Positions 17,787 to 27,416 of a DNA stretch of 64,000 bases are shown here, one piece after another. The notes under the pieces are model-generated. The model saw only the letters and a list, made by a program, of their open reading frames with translations. It ran no database searches and was not told the origin of the DNA. Both the position numbers and the translations under genes were made by a program. Source of the DNA: Streptomyces hyaluromycini (GTDB lineage Bacteria; Actinomycetota; Actinomycetes; Streptomycetales; Streptomycetaceae); NCBI RefSeq assembly GCF_002217755.1, contig NZ_BCFL01000017.1, positions 400,442-464,441 of the forward strand, in the 5' to 3' direction. The first letter of the stretch is position 1, and every line of letters starts with the position of its first letter.

Positions 17787-17851
17787 AACGGCGTTCCAAG
17801 CTGATCGCAGCCGCCGGCACCGGGCCGGTCGAGGCGATCAGGAGCCCGAGC

Positions 17852-18490
17852 ATGTCCCACCCCGAACCGCCGCAGCAGCAGCCCGAGTCGGCGCCGGACT
17901 CACCGGTCGAGCCGCCGAAGCCGGCCGAGTCGCCCAAGACCTTCCGGGCACGCCTTCCCCGGGTCAGCCGGCGTCGTGGGACCGTCCTCGGCGTCGCGGT
18001 TCTCCTGGCGGCTGCGGCCGCGACCGGCACTGTTGCGGTCGTCCACCACGACCATGGTGAGAAGGGCGAGCACGGCCGGTTTGCGGCAGCGGGCAGTCAG
18101 GCGGACGGCCGCGGCGACCGGCAGGGCGGACACGGGCAGGCCCGAGGCGGTCGCGGCGGCCGGAACGGCGCATCCGGGCTCGACGGCAACAGCCAGGGCA
18201 CCCAGAGCGGTCAGGGCAGCAGCCAGAGCGGTCAGAGCGCTTCGGGGACCCTCGCGCCCGCGCCGCTGCCGGCGGTTTCGGCCGCGGCGGCGATCGAGGC
18301 GGCCGGCAAGGCGGTCCCCGACAGCAAGACGGAGGCGCTGCGCGTGGTCACCGAGCAGGGCGGCGGAAGCGCGTGGGAGGTCGAGGTGCTGGGCGCCGAC
18401 GGCGTCCGGCACCTGGTCACCATCGACGGTGCCGGCGGCACCGTGACCGGCAACACCGTCGCGCCGGCCACCTCGGACACGACGAACTGA
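17852..18490 (+). CDS. PepSY-domain membrane-anchored protein
   Basis: A 212-residue protein: Pro/Glu-rich cytoplasmic N-tail, one TM (TVLGVAVLLAAAAATGTVAV, about residues 44-63), a His then Gly/Gln/Ser-rich extracellular linker, and one PepSY domain at about 145-205 (AIEAAGKAVPDSKTEALRVV ... GVRHLVTIDGAGGTVTG). AGGAG precedes ATG 17852. Probably the output or feedback target of the divergent two-component system. Confidence 0.88.
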   Translation: MSHPEPPQQQPESAPDSPVEPPKPAESPKTFRARLPRVSRRRGTVLGVAVLLAAAAATGTVAVVHHDHGEKGEHGRFAAAGSQADGRGDRQGGHGQARGGRGGRNGASGLDGNSQGTQSGQGSSQSGQSASGTLAPAPLPAVSAAAAIEAAGKAVPDSKTEALRVVTEQGGGSAWEVEVLGADGVRHLVTIDGAGGTVTGNTVAPATSDTTN

Positions 18491-18601
18491 CGGCCCGGGC
18501 CGGCTCCGCCCGCCCCCCGGACGTCTCCTGGTGCTGCGGCTGTTCGTCTTCGCCGATTCCGTTGGTGACAGGGCCCGGATCGCAGGAGGTCTTCGGCCGG
18601 C

Positions 18602-19669
18602 TCATGCCTGGTCGCTCCGCGTCGGGCCGCTGCCGCGGGTTCCGGCGGGTGAGGTGCGGTCGCGCGGCTGTGCGAGGGGAAGGCCGGGCGGGTAGAACTG
18701 CGCGTACCAGCGACGCAGTGTCTTGATGCCCTGTTCGTGCGGCAGCAGGATCGGGTGTGGTCGGTGGATCTTGTGATCCCAGATCCGGAGCTCCTCGCGC
18801 ACCTCGCCCAGGGCCTGCGTGCGGAAGACGGCCTTGAGCGCGGGCGTCAGGAACGGGAACCGGGCCGGCTTGCGGATGTAGTACAGCATCCGCATCTCGC
18901 TCGTGCGCTCGTCGACAGGGGTGGTGAGGGCGACGGCGGTCAGCGACAGGACGGGGCCGTGGGTGCGGACCACCATGACGCCCGGTCCGTACATGAAGGC
19001 GTCGAAGGTGTTGTCGATGTCCCGGCCGAGGACGCGCCGGCGGATCCGGCCACGGGCTTCGGCGAAGGGGCCGTCCGACCGCCAGTCCTGGGCAAGCGGT
19101 TCGCTCTGGCCGTGGATGAAGTGGAAGTGGGACTCGTCGACGATGTTCTCGCGCATCTCCTGGACGTGGATGCGCGCGCGGCAGGTGTCGTCGATCGGCT
19201 TGGCGAACCGCCTTGACGCCGCCTCCGGGATCTCCGGCACCTCCCATGACGGATCGTCCGGCCCGGCGTGGACGAAGACGAGCCCACTGTGCTCACGGAC
19301 CGGAAAGCCGCCGAGGGACACCTTCGGGACCCGGTGCGCGAACGGGGCCTGCACGCACCGCCCGTCCGGACCGAACCGCCAGCCGTGGAACGGACATTCC
19401 ACGGTGCCGTCCACGACCTTGCCGCCGGCGCCGAGGTGCGCACCGTAGTGGGGGCAGTGCGCGTCCCGTACGGCCGGCCGGCCGTCGGCTCCCCGGAAGG
19501 CGACGAGCGCCCGTCCGAAGTAGTGGAGGCTGACGACCCTGCCCGGACGCAGCTCGGCGCTGCGGAGCACGGCGTACCACCCGTGCGGAACGGCCGGCAT
19601 CGGGTAGTCGTCGGCTCGCGGGTCGCGCGGCAGGGCGGCAAGCTTGTCATGGCGCCGACGAAGAGGCAT
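18602..19669 (-). CDS. Rieske non-haem iron oxygenase
   Basis: A 355-residue ring-hydroxylating-type oxygenase. N-terminal Rieske [2Fe-2S] ligands CPHYGAH and CPFHGWRF; mononuclear iron site ENIVDESHFHFIHG (N/DxxDxxHxxxxH). Size and motifs fit the KshA / cholesterol-desaturase-like branch acting on steroid-like or fatty substrates, but the substrate is not deducible. It needs a separate reductase; the P450 operon's reductase is 13 kb away and linkage is unproven. Confidence 0.92.
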   Translation of the reverse strand: MPLRRRHDKLAALPRDPRADDYPMPAVPHGWYAVLRSAELRPGRVVSLHYFGRALVAFRGADGRPAVRDAHCPHYGAHLGAGGKVVDGTVECPFHGWRFGPDGRCVQAPFAHRVPKVSLGGFPVREHSGLVFVHAGPDDPSWEVPEIPEAASRRFAKPIDDTCRARIHVQEMRENIVDESHFHFIHGQSEPLAQDWRSDGPFAEARGRIRRRVLGRDIDNTFDAFMYGPGVMVVRTHGPVLSLTAVALTTPVDERTSEMRMLYYIRKPARFPFLTPALKAVFRTQALGEVREELRIWDHKIHRPHPILLPHEQGIKTLRRWYAQFYPPGLPLAQPRDRTSPAGTRGSGPTRSDQA

Positions 19670-19735
19670 GGGGGGATGCTAGCGAGGGCCCGGCTCCCGC
19701 ACCGCCGGCAGCGGCTGGGGAGCCGAACTCGCCGC

Positions 19736-22700
19736 CTAGGAAAGGAACTTGTAGCCGCTCCAGCCGCTCGCGATCTGCACCCGCGGACCGAACGAGCCCT
19801 TTCCGTCCCCGCTGTTGCGCCACACCTTGCCGCTGGTGTCACGGGAGACCAGGTCCGGCCTGCCGTCGTCCGTGATGTCGCCGACCCCGACGACCGCGTT
19901 GTACGAACCGCCCCAGTTCGACAGCACCTTGACGCGGGCCGCGAACGTGCCGTCGCCCTTGCCGTTGTAGCGGTAGACGTTGTCGGACGTGTCCTGGGCG
20001 AGGAGGTCGGCCTTGCCGTCGCCGGTGATGTCACCGGTGCCGACGATCTTCTTGTAGCCCTTCCAGTTGTCGTAGAGCCTGACGCGGGCGGCGAGCTTGC
20101 CGGTACTCGTCCCCTTGTAGAGGTAGACCGCTCCGGTGGACGCGTTCCTCGCGATCAGGTCCGGGCGTCCGTCCCCGCTCACGTCGCCGGGCGAGGTGAA
20201 CGCGTTGTACTGCGTCCAGCCGCTGGTCCCGAGGGTCGTGTACGACGTCGACGGCTTGACCGCCGCCCCGCAGCCCGGCTTGTACAGCCGCAGCGCGCCG
20301 CTGCTGTAGCGGACCAGGACGTCGTTGCAGCGGTCGCCGCTGAGGTCGCCGAAGGGGATCGCCGTGACGGTCGTGGGCCAGCCGGTGCCCGTGTACTTGT
20401 CGCCGAACTTGCCCGTCCCCGTGCCGCTGTGGAAGGTCAGCCCGCCCGAGGAGTTCAGGGTGAGCAGGTCGCCGCGGCCGTCCGGGCCGTCGGGGCTGAC
20501 GAAGTCGCGGCGCACCGCGGCCCCGCGCTCCAGGAAGCCGTCGCCGCCGGTCACCGTGTCCGGCGTGGCGGTGCCGAGGCCGGTCGCCTTCAGGGTCCAG
20601 GTGTAGCGGCCGTTGGGGAAGTAACTCCCGCCCGCCGTCCTGCCGTTCCAGGTCGCCGTCACCCGGGCCGCGGTCGCGCCGCCGGTGAGGGTGCGGGCGG
20701 CCTTGCCGTTCGCGCCGCTCTGGACCGAGGTGAGGGTGAGCGACCAGGAGGTGGCCGGGCGGGACAGCACCCAGGTGCCCTGGAAGGGCGATCCCGGGTC
20801 CACGTAGTCGCCGACCGACGTCTCGAAGGCCGTCACGGCGGACGGGGCGATGCCCGTGGTGGTGACGTGGGTGCGCTCGTAGTCGTCGAACCAGGCGACC
20901 AGACCGGTGTACTCGTCGACCGTCCAGCGGTAACGGCGGTCCACGGAGCCCTTGTCGGGCAGGTCCGAGGCGATCGTGCGGGTGGTGCCGGTGGCCGCCT
21001 CGGTGAGGACGAGCGTGCCCGCGCCGTGGTCGTGGCGGACGGTGAAGCCGTCGCCGAGCAGCACGTCGCCGGGGGTGACGGCCCTGGACGTACCGGCCTT
21101 GGTGTCGTACACGCCCGCCGAGTCCGTCCCGCAGGCCCAGTACACCCAGCGCCCCGCCGCCTGGAGTTCGCTCGGCACGCAGGCCAGGCCCGGGACGGTC
21201 ACCGTGGTGAGCGTCTTCGCCAGCGGAATGCTGTACGAGGTCAGCTTGCCGACGGTGCCGGCGCTCCACAGGGTGGAGCCGTTCAGGGCTGCGGCGCGCA
21301 CGGACCGCTTCAGCCTCTGCCCCTGGCCGAACTCGCCGACGTACTGCGCCGGGCCGGTGCCGCCGGAGTCGAAGACGGCGTAGTCGTCGGAGACGTCGAC
21401 GATGTGGCCGCCCTGGCCGCCGAAGTCCAGGTCGTGGCCGCCGATCTCCACCAGCCGGTCGTCGCCGAGGCTCTCGCCCTCGTCGGTGCCTCCGTTCGAG
21501 TCGAGGTAGACGTCCCGGGCGTCGAGGTTCCCCCACAGCGCCGAGCACGTGGTGCCCTCGTACGGGCAGAGGGCGGCGTAGACCGAGCGGCTCGCCGTGG
21601 CCTCGGACGCCGTCAGCGTGGCGGAGCCGTCGGTGGTGAGGGTGCGCACGGACGTGGTGTCCGCGGTGGCGTCCGGGTCGTCCTCGGCGACCCGCAGGCT
21701 GCCGCGGCTGAGCGCGATGCCCGTCTTGGCGTTCTCCACCGCCGGGGCCTGCTGGACCTTCGCCAGGTTCAGCGTGCCGTCCTCGGCCTGGCTCACCCGC
21801 CGCACCCACCAGTCGGTGGCGTCGGTGCCGCCGGTGACCAGCGCGCTGCCGTCACCCGCCGCCAGCGTGTACTGGCCGGCGCTCGCCAGCAGGGTCTGCT
21901 GCACCGAGGGGTCGTCCACATTGACCGCGAGCAGCTGGGAGCCGAGCGCGCTGGAGGACAGCGGCAGCAGCAGCCAGTCGCCGACCAGGACCGGGGCGCC
22001 GTCGAGCGCGCCCGGGTGGGCGGGCAGCGTGACGACCTGCTCGGCGGCGGCGAGGTCGGTGCGGGACTTCAGGTGCAGCTCGGCGGTGCCGGACTGGTAC
22101 CAGCCGATGCGGTCCTCGCTCATCACGTAGTGCGAGGCGTAGGTGGCGTCGGTGAACACGGTGGTGGTCACGGCCGACGCGATGTCGATGTAGCGGAGCG
22201 TGCCGAAGGTGTCCTCCGACACGAACACACCGGCGGAGTCCGCGGCGAGCACGTCCTCACTCCCGACGTTCGTCGCGTCACCGGTGACCTTGCGGGTGCG
22301 CCACTCGCCGTCGACCTTGTCGATCAGGGAGTTGGTGGTGACGATCGTGCCGCCGGCGAGGGCCCGGTAGTAGCCCTGCCCGTACTGGCCGGAGCTGTTC
22401 CAGCTCACCTTCTTGGAGGTGGCCGTCGCCGGATCCCACAGGGTGGCGTACGCGTCGTTGGCCGTGGTCGGCAGGGCGACCAGGTCGCCGTCCGAGCCGT
22501 ACCAGGCGTCACGGCACTCGGAGCCGATGTTCGTGCAGCCCGTGCCCGGTGTGTAGACGCCGTCGGCGTTCTCGACGGTGACGGTCCTGCCGCTCGCGTA
22601 GTCGGTCCACAGCAGTCCGGCCCTGCCGGTCTGCCGGTGCAGGAAGCCGGTGCCGCCCGCGACGTACGGGCGGTCGGTGCGTGGTGTGGTGGAGCCGGGG

Positions 22701-22852
22701 TCGACCAGTGTGATCGCGGTGGTGTCGGCCTCTGCCGCTTCCGCGGAGCCGCCGCCCTCCGACAGGACCACGACGGACGCGGCCACGACGGCGACCGCGA
22801 GCGAGGAGACGGCGGCGGCAAGCCCGCCCCGTCTCAGGGCGTGTCTGCCCAC
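19736..22852 (-). CDS. Large secreted FG-GAP/VCBS repeat protein
   Basis: A 1038-residue exported protein. Signal peptide in residues 1-40 (RRGGLAAAVSSLAVAVVAAS, cleavage near AEA-AEA). The central 700 residues look like beta-propeller repeats with many short WYQSG/LLVGDWLLLP-type strands. The last 250 residues hold four FG-GAP/VCBS units with Ca-binding loops: DLSGDRCNDVLVR, DVSGDGRPDLIAR, DITGDGKADLLAQ, DITDDGRPDLVSR. Function unknown; cell-surface or secreted binding protein is likely. Confidence 0.9.
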   Translation of the reverse strand: MGRHALRRGGLAAAVSSLAVAVVAASVVVLSEGGGSAEAAEADTTAITLVDPGSTTPRTDRPYVAGGTGFLHRQTGRAGLLWTDYASGRTVTVENADGVYTPGTGCTNIGSECRDAWYGSDGDLVALPTTANDAYATLWDPATATSKKVSWNSSGQYGQGYYRALAGGTIVTTNSLIDKVDGEWRTRKVTGDATNVGSEDVLAADSAGVFVSEDTFGTLRYIDIASAVTTTVFTDATYASHYVMSEDRIGWYQSGTAELHLKSRTDLAAAEQVVTLPAHPGALDGAPVLVGDWLLLPLSSSALGSQLLAVNVDDPSVQQTLLASAGQYTLAAGDGSALVTGGTDATDWWVRRVSQAEDGTLNLAKVQQAPAVENAKTGIALSRGSLRVAEDDPDATADTTSVRTLTTDGSATLTASEATASRSVYAALCPYEGTTCSALWGNLDARDVYLDSNGGTDEGESLGDDRLVEIGGHDLDFGGQGGHIVDVSDDYAVFDSGGTGPAQYVGEFGQGQRLKRSVRAAALNGSTLWSAGTVGKLTSYSIPLAKTLTTVTVPGLACVPSELQAAGRWVYWACGTDSAGVYDTKAGTSRAVTPGDVLLGDGFTVRHDHGAGTLVLTEAATGTTRTIASDLPDKGSVDRRYRWTVDEYTGLVAWFDDYERTHVTTTGIAPSAVTAFETSVGDYVDPGSPFQGTWVLSRPATSWSLTLTSVQSGANGKAARTLTGGATAARVTATWNGRTAGGSYFPNGRYTWTLKATGLGTATPDTVTGGDGFLERGAAVRRDFVSPDGPDGRGDLLTLNSSGGLTFHSGTGTGKFGDKYTGTGWPTTVTAIPFGDLSGDRCNDVLVRYSSGALRLYKPGCGAAVKPSTSYTTLGTSGWTQYNAFTSPGDVSGDGRPDLIARNASTGAVYLYKGTSTGKLAARVRLYDNWKGYKKIVGTGDITGDGKADLLAQDTSDNVYRYNGKGDGTFAARVKVLSNWGGSYNAVVGVGDITDDGRPDLVSRDTSGKVWRNSGDGKGSFGPRVQIASGWSGYKFLS

Positions 22853-22972
22853 GTGATGTTCCCTCCCCCACGAGGGTCCGCACCCTCACACAAGTGCCCG
22901 GATCTTACCAAGGGACGGCAAAGGCCAGGCAATACCCGCACGGTACGACAGCCCGCGCCATGACCGGCCGCG

Positions 22973-23518
22973 TCACGACGGCGCTGCGTAACAGTGGACG
23001 GCCACCGTCTGGTGCGGGCTCCACTGCTGCTCGACCGTGGCCATCAGCTCCCAGCCCAGCCGCTCGTACAAGGCTGCGGCGGCAGTGTCGGACGTGACGA
23101 CGTCGAGCACCGGATGCAGGCCGCGACGCCGCGCCTCCTCCGCCGCCCGGCCGATCAGCAGCGCACCGATCCGATGTCCCCGCGCCCACGGGGCGACGAA
23201 CAGTCTGCCGACCACGGCGGCCATGGCCCGCGTCGTCCCGTTCCGCTCGCTCCACAGCGTCGGGGCCAGATCGCCTTCGCCGGCGGGGGTCAAACCGACA
23301 TGCCCGGCCAGGCGGCCGTCGAGGTCGGCAACCCAGGAGCCCAGCAGGGGACCGCCCGACAGCCACTCGCCGGGCCGGTCGGGCCAGTTCAGCGGATAGC
23401 CGTCAAGCCGATGGACCTCCGAGAGGACCCGCACACATTCCTCGACATCGCCGTCAGCCCTCGGCCGGACAGAGGGGCCCGGCCTCTCGCCAGGCACCCC
23501 GAAGCTCTTGATGTTCAC
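22973..23518 (-). CDS. GNAT N-acetyltransferase
   Basis: GNAT domain beginning at PSVRPRADGDVEECVRVL, with the acetyl-CoA loop VVGRLFVAPWARGHRIGALL (RxxGxG/A-type) and C-terminal AALYERLGWELMATVEQ. The frame is open for another 270 bp upstream, but that part is not GNAT-like; I take GTG 23518, with GTG 23497 equally possible. No strong ribosome site separates them. Substrate unknown. Confidence 0.82.
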   Translation of the reverse strand: MNIKSFGVPGERPGPSVRPRADGDVEECVRVLSEVHRLDGYPLNWPDRPGEWLSGGPLLGSWVADLDGRLAGHVGLTPAGEGDLAPTLWSERNGTTRAMAAVVGRLFVAPWARGHRIGALLIGRAAEEARRRGLHPVLDVVTSDTAAAALYERLGWELMATVEQQWSPHQTVAVHCYAAPS

Positions 23519-24061
23519 TCCGGAACAGAAGCACAGGCCACAGAGCCGGGCGAGCGGCGGCGGCTCAACGGCGAGGGATGCCGGGTGAGGGATGCCGCCC
23601 GGCGCCGAGGGTGACTCGGGGTCGGCGGAGTGCGAAATATGCGGATGCGCGTGTTCTATGACGTCAGTCACAGCGTTCCGCCAACCTACCGGCGCGCTTA
23701 GTAGATGCGGCATGGCAGACATTTGGGCATTTGTCCGTCTTGGCTCGGATGTGGATCCCGACGCACGTTCCGGTACTCCGCCCGGCCGGCGCACCCGCCC
23801 ACCGCCCCGTTCTGCAAGGCTTCTGACGTCGCGTCAGCTTTCCCTCCCGCCGTCACAGGCGGACCGGAGGCCCGCGCACTGCCCTGGCGAGGTCCCGGGG
23901 ACCTACGAGGCGACGTAGTGGCGGGACCCCTTTGCGCTCCCTGTGAAGCCGTCCTAAGAATGACGACCCACAGGACGTCGCCGCAGTTCGGAACCGGTGT
24001 TCACGCATGGTCGACCGCGCACCGGGCGCTCGGCGTCACCGAGCGAGTAGGAGCCCCCCAC
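23519..24061. other. Non-coding gap with promoters
   Basis: About 540 bp between a leftward GNAT gene and rightward snapalysin. I see no supported gene. AT-richer stretches near 23635-23720 (with TGACGTCA at 23659-23666) and 23935-23960 are likely promoter regions. The LysR-type snpR activator that often sits divergent to snapalysin genes is absent. Confidence 0.5.
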
Positions 24062-24832
24062 ATGAACTCGTCCCGTATGTCCGCGAGACCCCTCGCTCTC
24101 GCTCTCACTCTCGGCCTGGGTCTGGCCTCCGGCGTGCTGGGCACGGCGGTGGCGGCGAGCGCCCGGACGGCCGCCGCCCCGTCCGCTTCCGCCGGTACCT
24201 CCGTGGCGCGGTACGACGGGTCGGGCGAGGAGGCCGCGAACAACAAGGCGTTCTTCGAGGCCGTGCTCAAGTCGGTCGCCGAGAAGCGGGCCGCCCAGCC
24301 CGGCGCGCAGGCGGTGACCGTCTACTACAACGCCTCCCACGCACCGAGCTTCCGTTCGCAGATAGCGAGCGCGGCCGCGATCTGGAACAGCTCCGAGTCC
24401 CACGTCAAGCTCCAGGAGGCTTCGAGCGGTGCCGACTTCTCCTACTACGAGGGCAACGACCAGCGCGGGTCCTACGCCTCCACCAACGGCCACGGAAGCG
24501 GCTACATCTTCATCGACTACTCCCAGAGCCGGCGGTACGACTCGGTCCGCGTCGTCGCCCACGAGACCGGGCACGTGCTGGGCCTGCCGGACGACTACAG
24601 CGGGCCGTGCAGTGAGCTGATGTCGGGCGGCGCCGCCGGCACGTCCTGCACCAACCGCTACCCGAACGCCGCCGAGCGCTCGCGTGTCGACCAGCTGTGG
24701 GCCACCGGACTCGCGCAGGCCCCGGGCACGGTGAACCAGCCCGCTGACCAGACGGGCACCGCACCGTCGGTACCGACCGTGATACCGGGCCAGGGTCCGT
24801 GGGGTGCGCTCCTCGGCACGCCCTGGAGCTGA
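24062..24832 (+). CDS. snpA: Snapalysin (M7 small neutral metalloprotease)
   Basis: A 256-residue secreted protease. Signal peptide ([20 protein letters not shown]) and short pro-region, then the catalytic domain with zinc motif [12 protein letters not shown] (HExxHxxGxxD, the metzincin-like pattern with Asp as third ligand typical of M7) and downstream [11 protein letters not shown] with two Cys (SGPC, GTSC) forming the usual disulfide. Start ATG 24062 is preceded by GTAGGAG. A C-terminal Pro/Thr tail of about 35 residues is extra to the minimal enzyme. Confidence 0.94.
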   Translation: MNSSRMSARPLALALTLGLGLASGVLGTAVAASARTAAAPSASAGTSVARYDGSGEEAANNKAFFEAVLKSVAEKRAAQPGAQAVTVYYNASHAPSFRSQIASAAAIWNSSESHVKLQEASSGADFSYYEGNDQRGSYASTNGHGSGYIFIDYSQSRRYDSVRVVAHETGHVLGLPDDYSGPCSELMSGGAAGTSCTNRYPNAAERSRVDQLWATGLAQAPGTVNQPADQTGTAPSVPTVIPGQGPWGALLGTPWS

Positions 24833-24928
24833 TCGCGTTCCCGAGCGGGAAACGGCTCGCTGTCGAGGGCGGCTTCGGCCGCCAGGGCCTGTAGGCCACG
24901 ACGGCCCGTCCGTGCGGGGAGGCGGAGG

Positions 24929-25804
24929 CTACTTTTTCTTGCCGTTGCCCTGCCCGCCGTTCGCCTGGCTGTTGGCAGACGCGTTGCCGGAAGCGCCGGT
25001 CTCTCCCGCCGTGCCGTTTGCGGAGTTCGCGGCGCTTTTGCCCGACTTGCCCGCACCGGTCGAGTGGCCCGGCTTGGCCGTCGCCGCTGCCAGCTGCTCG
25101 GCGCAGTAGGCGGCGACCTTGTCCGCACCGCCGGCCGCCGCGACCAGCCGCTGCCAGGCGGTCGCGGCCAGCGCCTTGCCATGGCCCTGGATCTGCTCGT
25201 AGGCACGGCAGTGGGCTTCGGTGTCCTGGGCGGTGGCGGGCCGGTCCGCCGGCCGATCGCTGCCGGAGGAGGGTGACGGGGCCGCCCCGCCCGGCCGGTC
25301 GGAGGCGGCCGCCGACGGGTTCGTCGTTCCCCGGCCGTGGCCGGCGCCCTCGGTGGAGGAGCCCGCGGAACCGATGGCCGCGACCGCCACACCCCCCAGC
25401 GCGAGGCTGGCGAAGACCACGCCGAACGTCAGCTTCGCCGGGCGCCCGGCCCGCCGCTCCGCAGCCGGCCGCCAGTCGTCCCGGCGCCGGGTACGTGCAC
25501 GATGCGCGCCCGCGGCGCGAGCGGCCCGGAACGCGGCCACGGCCTGCTGCTCGCCCTGGGACGCGAGATCGCCTGCGCGGACTGCGGCGGCCAGTGCCGT
25601 TTCCAGCGCGGCGTCGTCCCCCGCGTCCCAGGGGTCGGACAGGGCGCCGCCGGGCTGCACACGTCGACGGCCCCGTACCCCGTCACCGCCCAGCCGTTCA
25701 CCCATGTCCGCTTCCGTTCCTGTCCGACCGATTCGATTCGTCCGCTGCCCCGGATCCGACGCCTGCCGGCCGATCCTGTCGGTCCTGTCGCGGTTGTCGT
25801 TCAT
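24929..25804 (-). CDS. Membrane protein coupled to ECF sigma (putative anti-sigma)
   Basis: A 291-residue protein whose ATG (25804) overlaps the sigma-factor stop (ATGA). N-terminal half is cytoplasmic with an Ala-rich helical block (AALETALAAAVRAGDLA), one TM (LTFGVVFASLALGGVAVAA), then an extracytoplasmic region with two Cys (EAHCRAYEQIQGHGKAL, AAYCAEQLAAA) and a low-complexity Gly/Asn/Ser tail ending GKKK. Topology and coupling suggest an anti-sigma role, but no ZAS zinc motif is present. Confidence 0.82.
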   Translation of the reverse strand: MNDNRDRTDRIGRQASDPGQRTNRIGRTGTEADMGERLGGDGVRGRRRVQPGGALSDPWDAGDDAALETALAAAVRAGDLASQGEQQAVAAFRAARAAGAHRARTRRRDDWRPAAERRAGRPAKLTFGVVFASLALGGVAVAAIGSAGSSTEGAGHGRGTTNPSAAASDRPGGAAPSPSSGSDRPADRPATAQDTEAHCRAYEQIQGHGKALAATAWQRLVAAAGGADKVAAYCAEQLAAATAKPGHSTGAGKSGKSAANSANGTAGETGASGNASANSQANGGQGNGKKK

Positions 25805-26451
25805 GTCGACTCCCCCAGCGCGCGGGAAGCCACATCCGTCACACCCTCCTCCGCTTCGCCACCGATGCCCAGCTGACGGCCGAGGCGTTTCAGGCCCCGG
25901 TGGGCGGCGGTGCGCACCGCGCCCGGCCGCTTGCCCAGGACGCGCGCGGCGGCGGGACCGTCCAGACCGACCACGACCCGCAGGAGCACGGCCTCCGCCT
26001 GGTCCCGCGGCAGTCCGCGGATCAGCTCCAGGGCCCGCTCGGTGGAGAGGGACTCCAGAGCCTGCTCGTGCGTGTTGTGCGGGCCGGCCAGATCCAGTAC
26101 GTCCTGGTCGGTGCCGCCGGCCTGGGGCCGCACGCGCCGGCGACGCAGATGGTCCAGTGCCCGGTGCCGGGCGATGGTCGCGGTCCAGCCGCGGAAGCCG
26201 GCGCCGTCGCCCTGGAAACGGCCGAGGTCGCGGGCTATCTCCAGCCAGGCGTCGGACGCCACGTCCTCCGCCTCGTCGCCGACGACACCACGGAGGAAGC
26301 CGAGCAGGCCCGGCTGCACGATCCGGTAGGCGACCGCGAAGGCGGCCTCGTCGCCGTCCTGGGCGCGCGCCACCGCCGCGCCCAGTTCCCCGTCGTACTC
26401 CTGTACGCGCCGGGGTTGCCGTACCTGGCCCAAGATCGCCCTCGTTCGCAC
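25801..26451 (-). CDS. ECF-type RNA polymerase sigma factor
   Basis: A 216-residue sigma-70 family protein of ECF type: region 2 (DEAEDVASDAWLEIARDLGR ... FRGWTATIARHRALDHLR) and region 4 (LIRGLPRDQAEAVLLRVVVG ... VLGKRPGAVRTAAHRGLKRL). Start is GTG 26451; no strong ribosome site, so a nearby alternative is possible. Coupled to the downstream membrane protein, which probably holds it inactive. Confidence 0.9.
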   Translation of the reverse strand: MRTRAILGQVRQPRRVQEYDGELGAAVARAQDGDEAAFAVAYRIVQPGLLGFLRGVVGDEAEDVASDAWLEIARDLGRFQGDGAGFRGWTATIARHRALDHLRRRRVRPQAGGTDQDVLDLAGPHNTHEQALESLSTERALELIRGLPRDQAEAVLLRVVVGLDGPAAARVLGKRPGAVRTAAHRGLKRLGRQLGIGGEAEEGVTDVASRALGEST

Positions 26452-26819
26452 CGTTCACAGCCGAGTCCACGTCGTCCGCCGTGCTCCGGTCGCACCGACG
26501 GCCCCATGGTGACCAGCGCGCGAGCTCACAGAAACGTCACAACGACACAGGAGCCCCCGCAGTATCACCCGTCCGAGCCGGGTGACGCTTCCCACAGGAC
26601 CTGCGCTGGGGAGGAGGGCGGGCTCGGTACCGCATCGGCAGCGGCGATTCGCCGGCGACGGCGCCGCGGCCCGCCCCCTGGCCCCCTCTCCGTGCCGTTC
26701 GTGACTCCCCCCGTGAGCGGTACGGAGAGGGATGGACAGACCGGCAACGAGCGGTCGCTCCGTCTCCCGGCACCGCCGGGCCGTGTGATGCTTCGGCACC
26801 CTCGTGCGCTCCCACTGTC
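26452..26819. other. Intergenic region upstream of sigma factor
   Basis: 368 bp between the leftward sigma gene and the rightward DUF1877 gene. No gene, repeat or convincing ECF consensus promoter is visible to me. Confidence 0.4.
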
Positions 26820-27317
26820 ATGAGTACGTACCTCCGTCTGCGAGCGGTACCGGCCCCGGCACTGCGCAACAGTCCGGCTTGGCTGGAACGGCTTTTCGCG
26901 AGCGATGCGGCGACCGTCCGGCACCCGGCCGGCCGGTGCACCGAAGAGGTGCTGGACGAGTGCTGCCTGGACCAGGAGCGCATCTACACCGGCGCACCAC
27001 CGGCCGGTCCCGGGGACCGGCCCCAGGCCCAGGTGGTGCTCGGCGGCCGCCCCGTGTTCCGCACCGACCGGCGAAAGCCTCCGTTGCTGGTACTCACGGC
27101 GGCCCAGGCCCGCCGGGTGGCCGAATTCCTGGAGCAGACCGACTTCGAGGCACTGTGGGACTTCGCCCGGGACGGACTGCTGCCCCGCTACGGCGGAGCG
27201 CCCGCGGAGCCCGAGACGGCGCGTGCGTTCGCCGTGGCGCACCGGGAGCTGCGGGCGTTCTACGTGCACACGGCCAGGTGCGGGGACGCGGTGGTGAAGT
27301 GGCGATCCGAGAAGTGA
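26820..27317 (+). CDS. DUF1877 protein
   Basis: A 165-residue soluble protein of the DUF1877 (YfbM-like) family: N-terminus MSTYLRLRAVPAPALRNSP, middle LTAAQARRVAEFLEQTDFEA, C-terminus ELRAFYVHTARCGDAVVKW. Family function unknown. There is no clear Shine-Dalgarno before ATG 26820. It stands alone, 100 bp ahead of the exopolysaccharide genes. Confidence 0.88.
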   Translation: MSTYLRLRAVPAPALRNSPAWLERLFASDAATVRHPAGRCTEEVLDECCLDQERIYTGAPPAGPGDRPQAQVVLGGRPVFRTDRRKPPLLVLTAAQARRVAEFLEQTDFEALWDFARDGLLPRYGGAPAEPETARAFAVAHRELRAFYVHTARCGDAVVKWRSEK

Positions 27318-27416
27318 GCGGTGGCGATCCGAGGCGGGAGGTGTAACGGTTTCGGCCCGCTGCGCTCTTTCCATGCGGACGACCACGTCGGTCGGCTGGG
27401 AGAGGAGGCAGGACTC

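Noticed and set aside
23519..23794. Longer GNAT protein starting at 23794
   Set aside because: The added 92 residues are not GNAT-like and cross the AT-richer promoter-like stretch.
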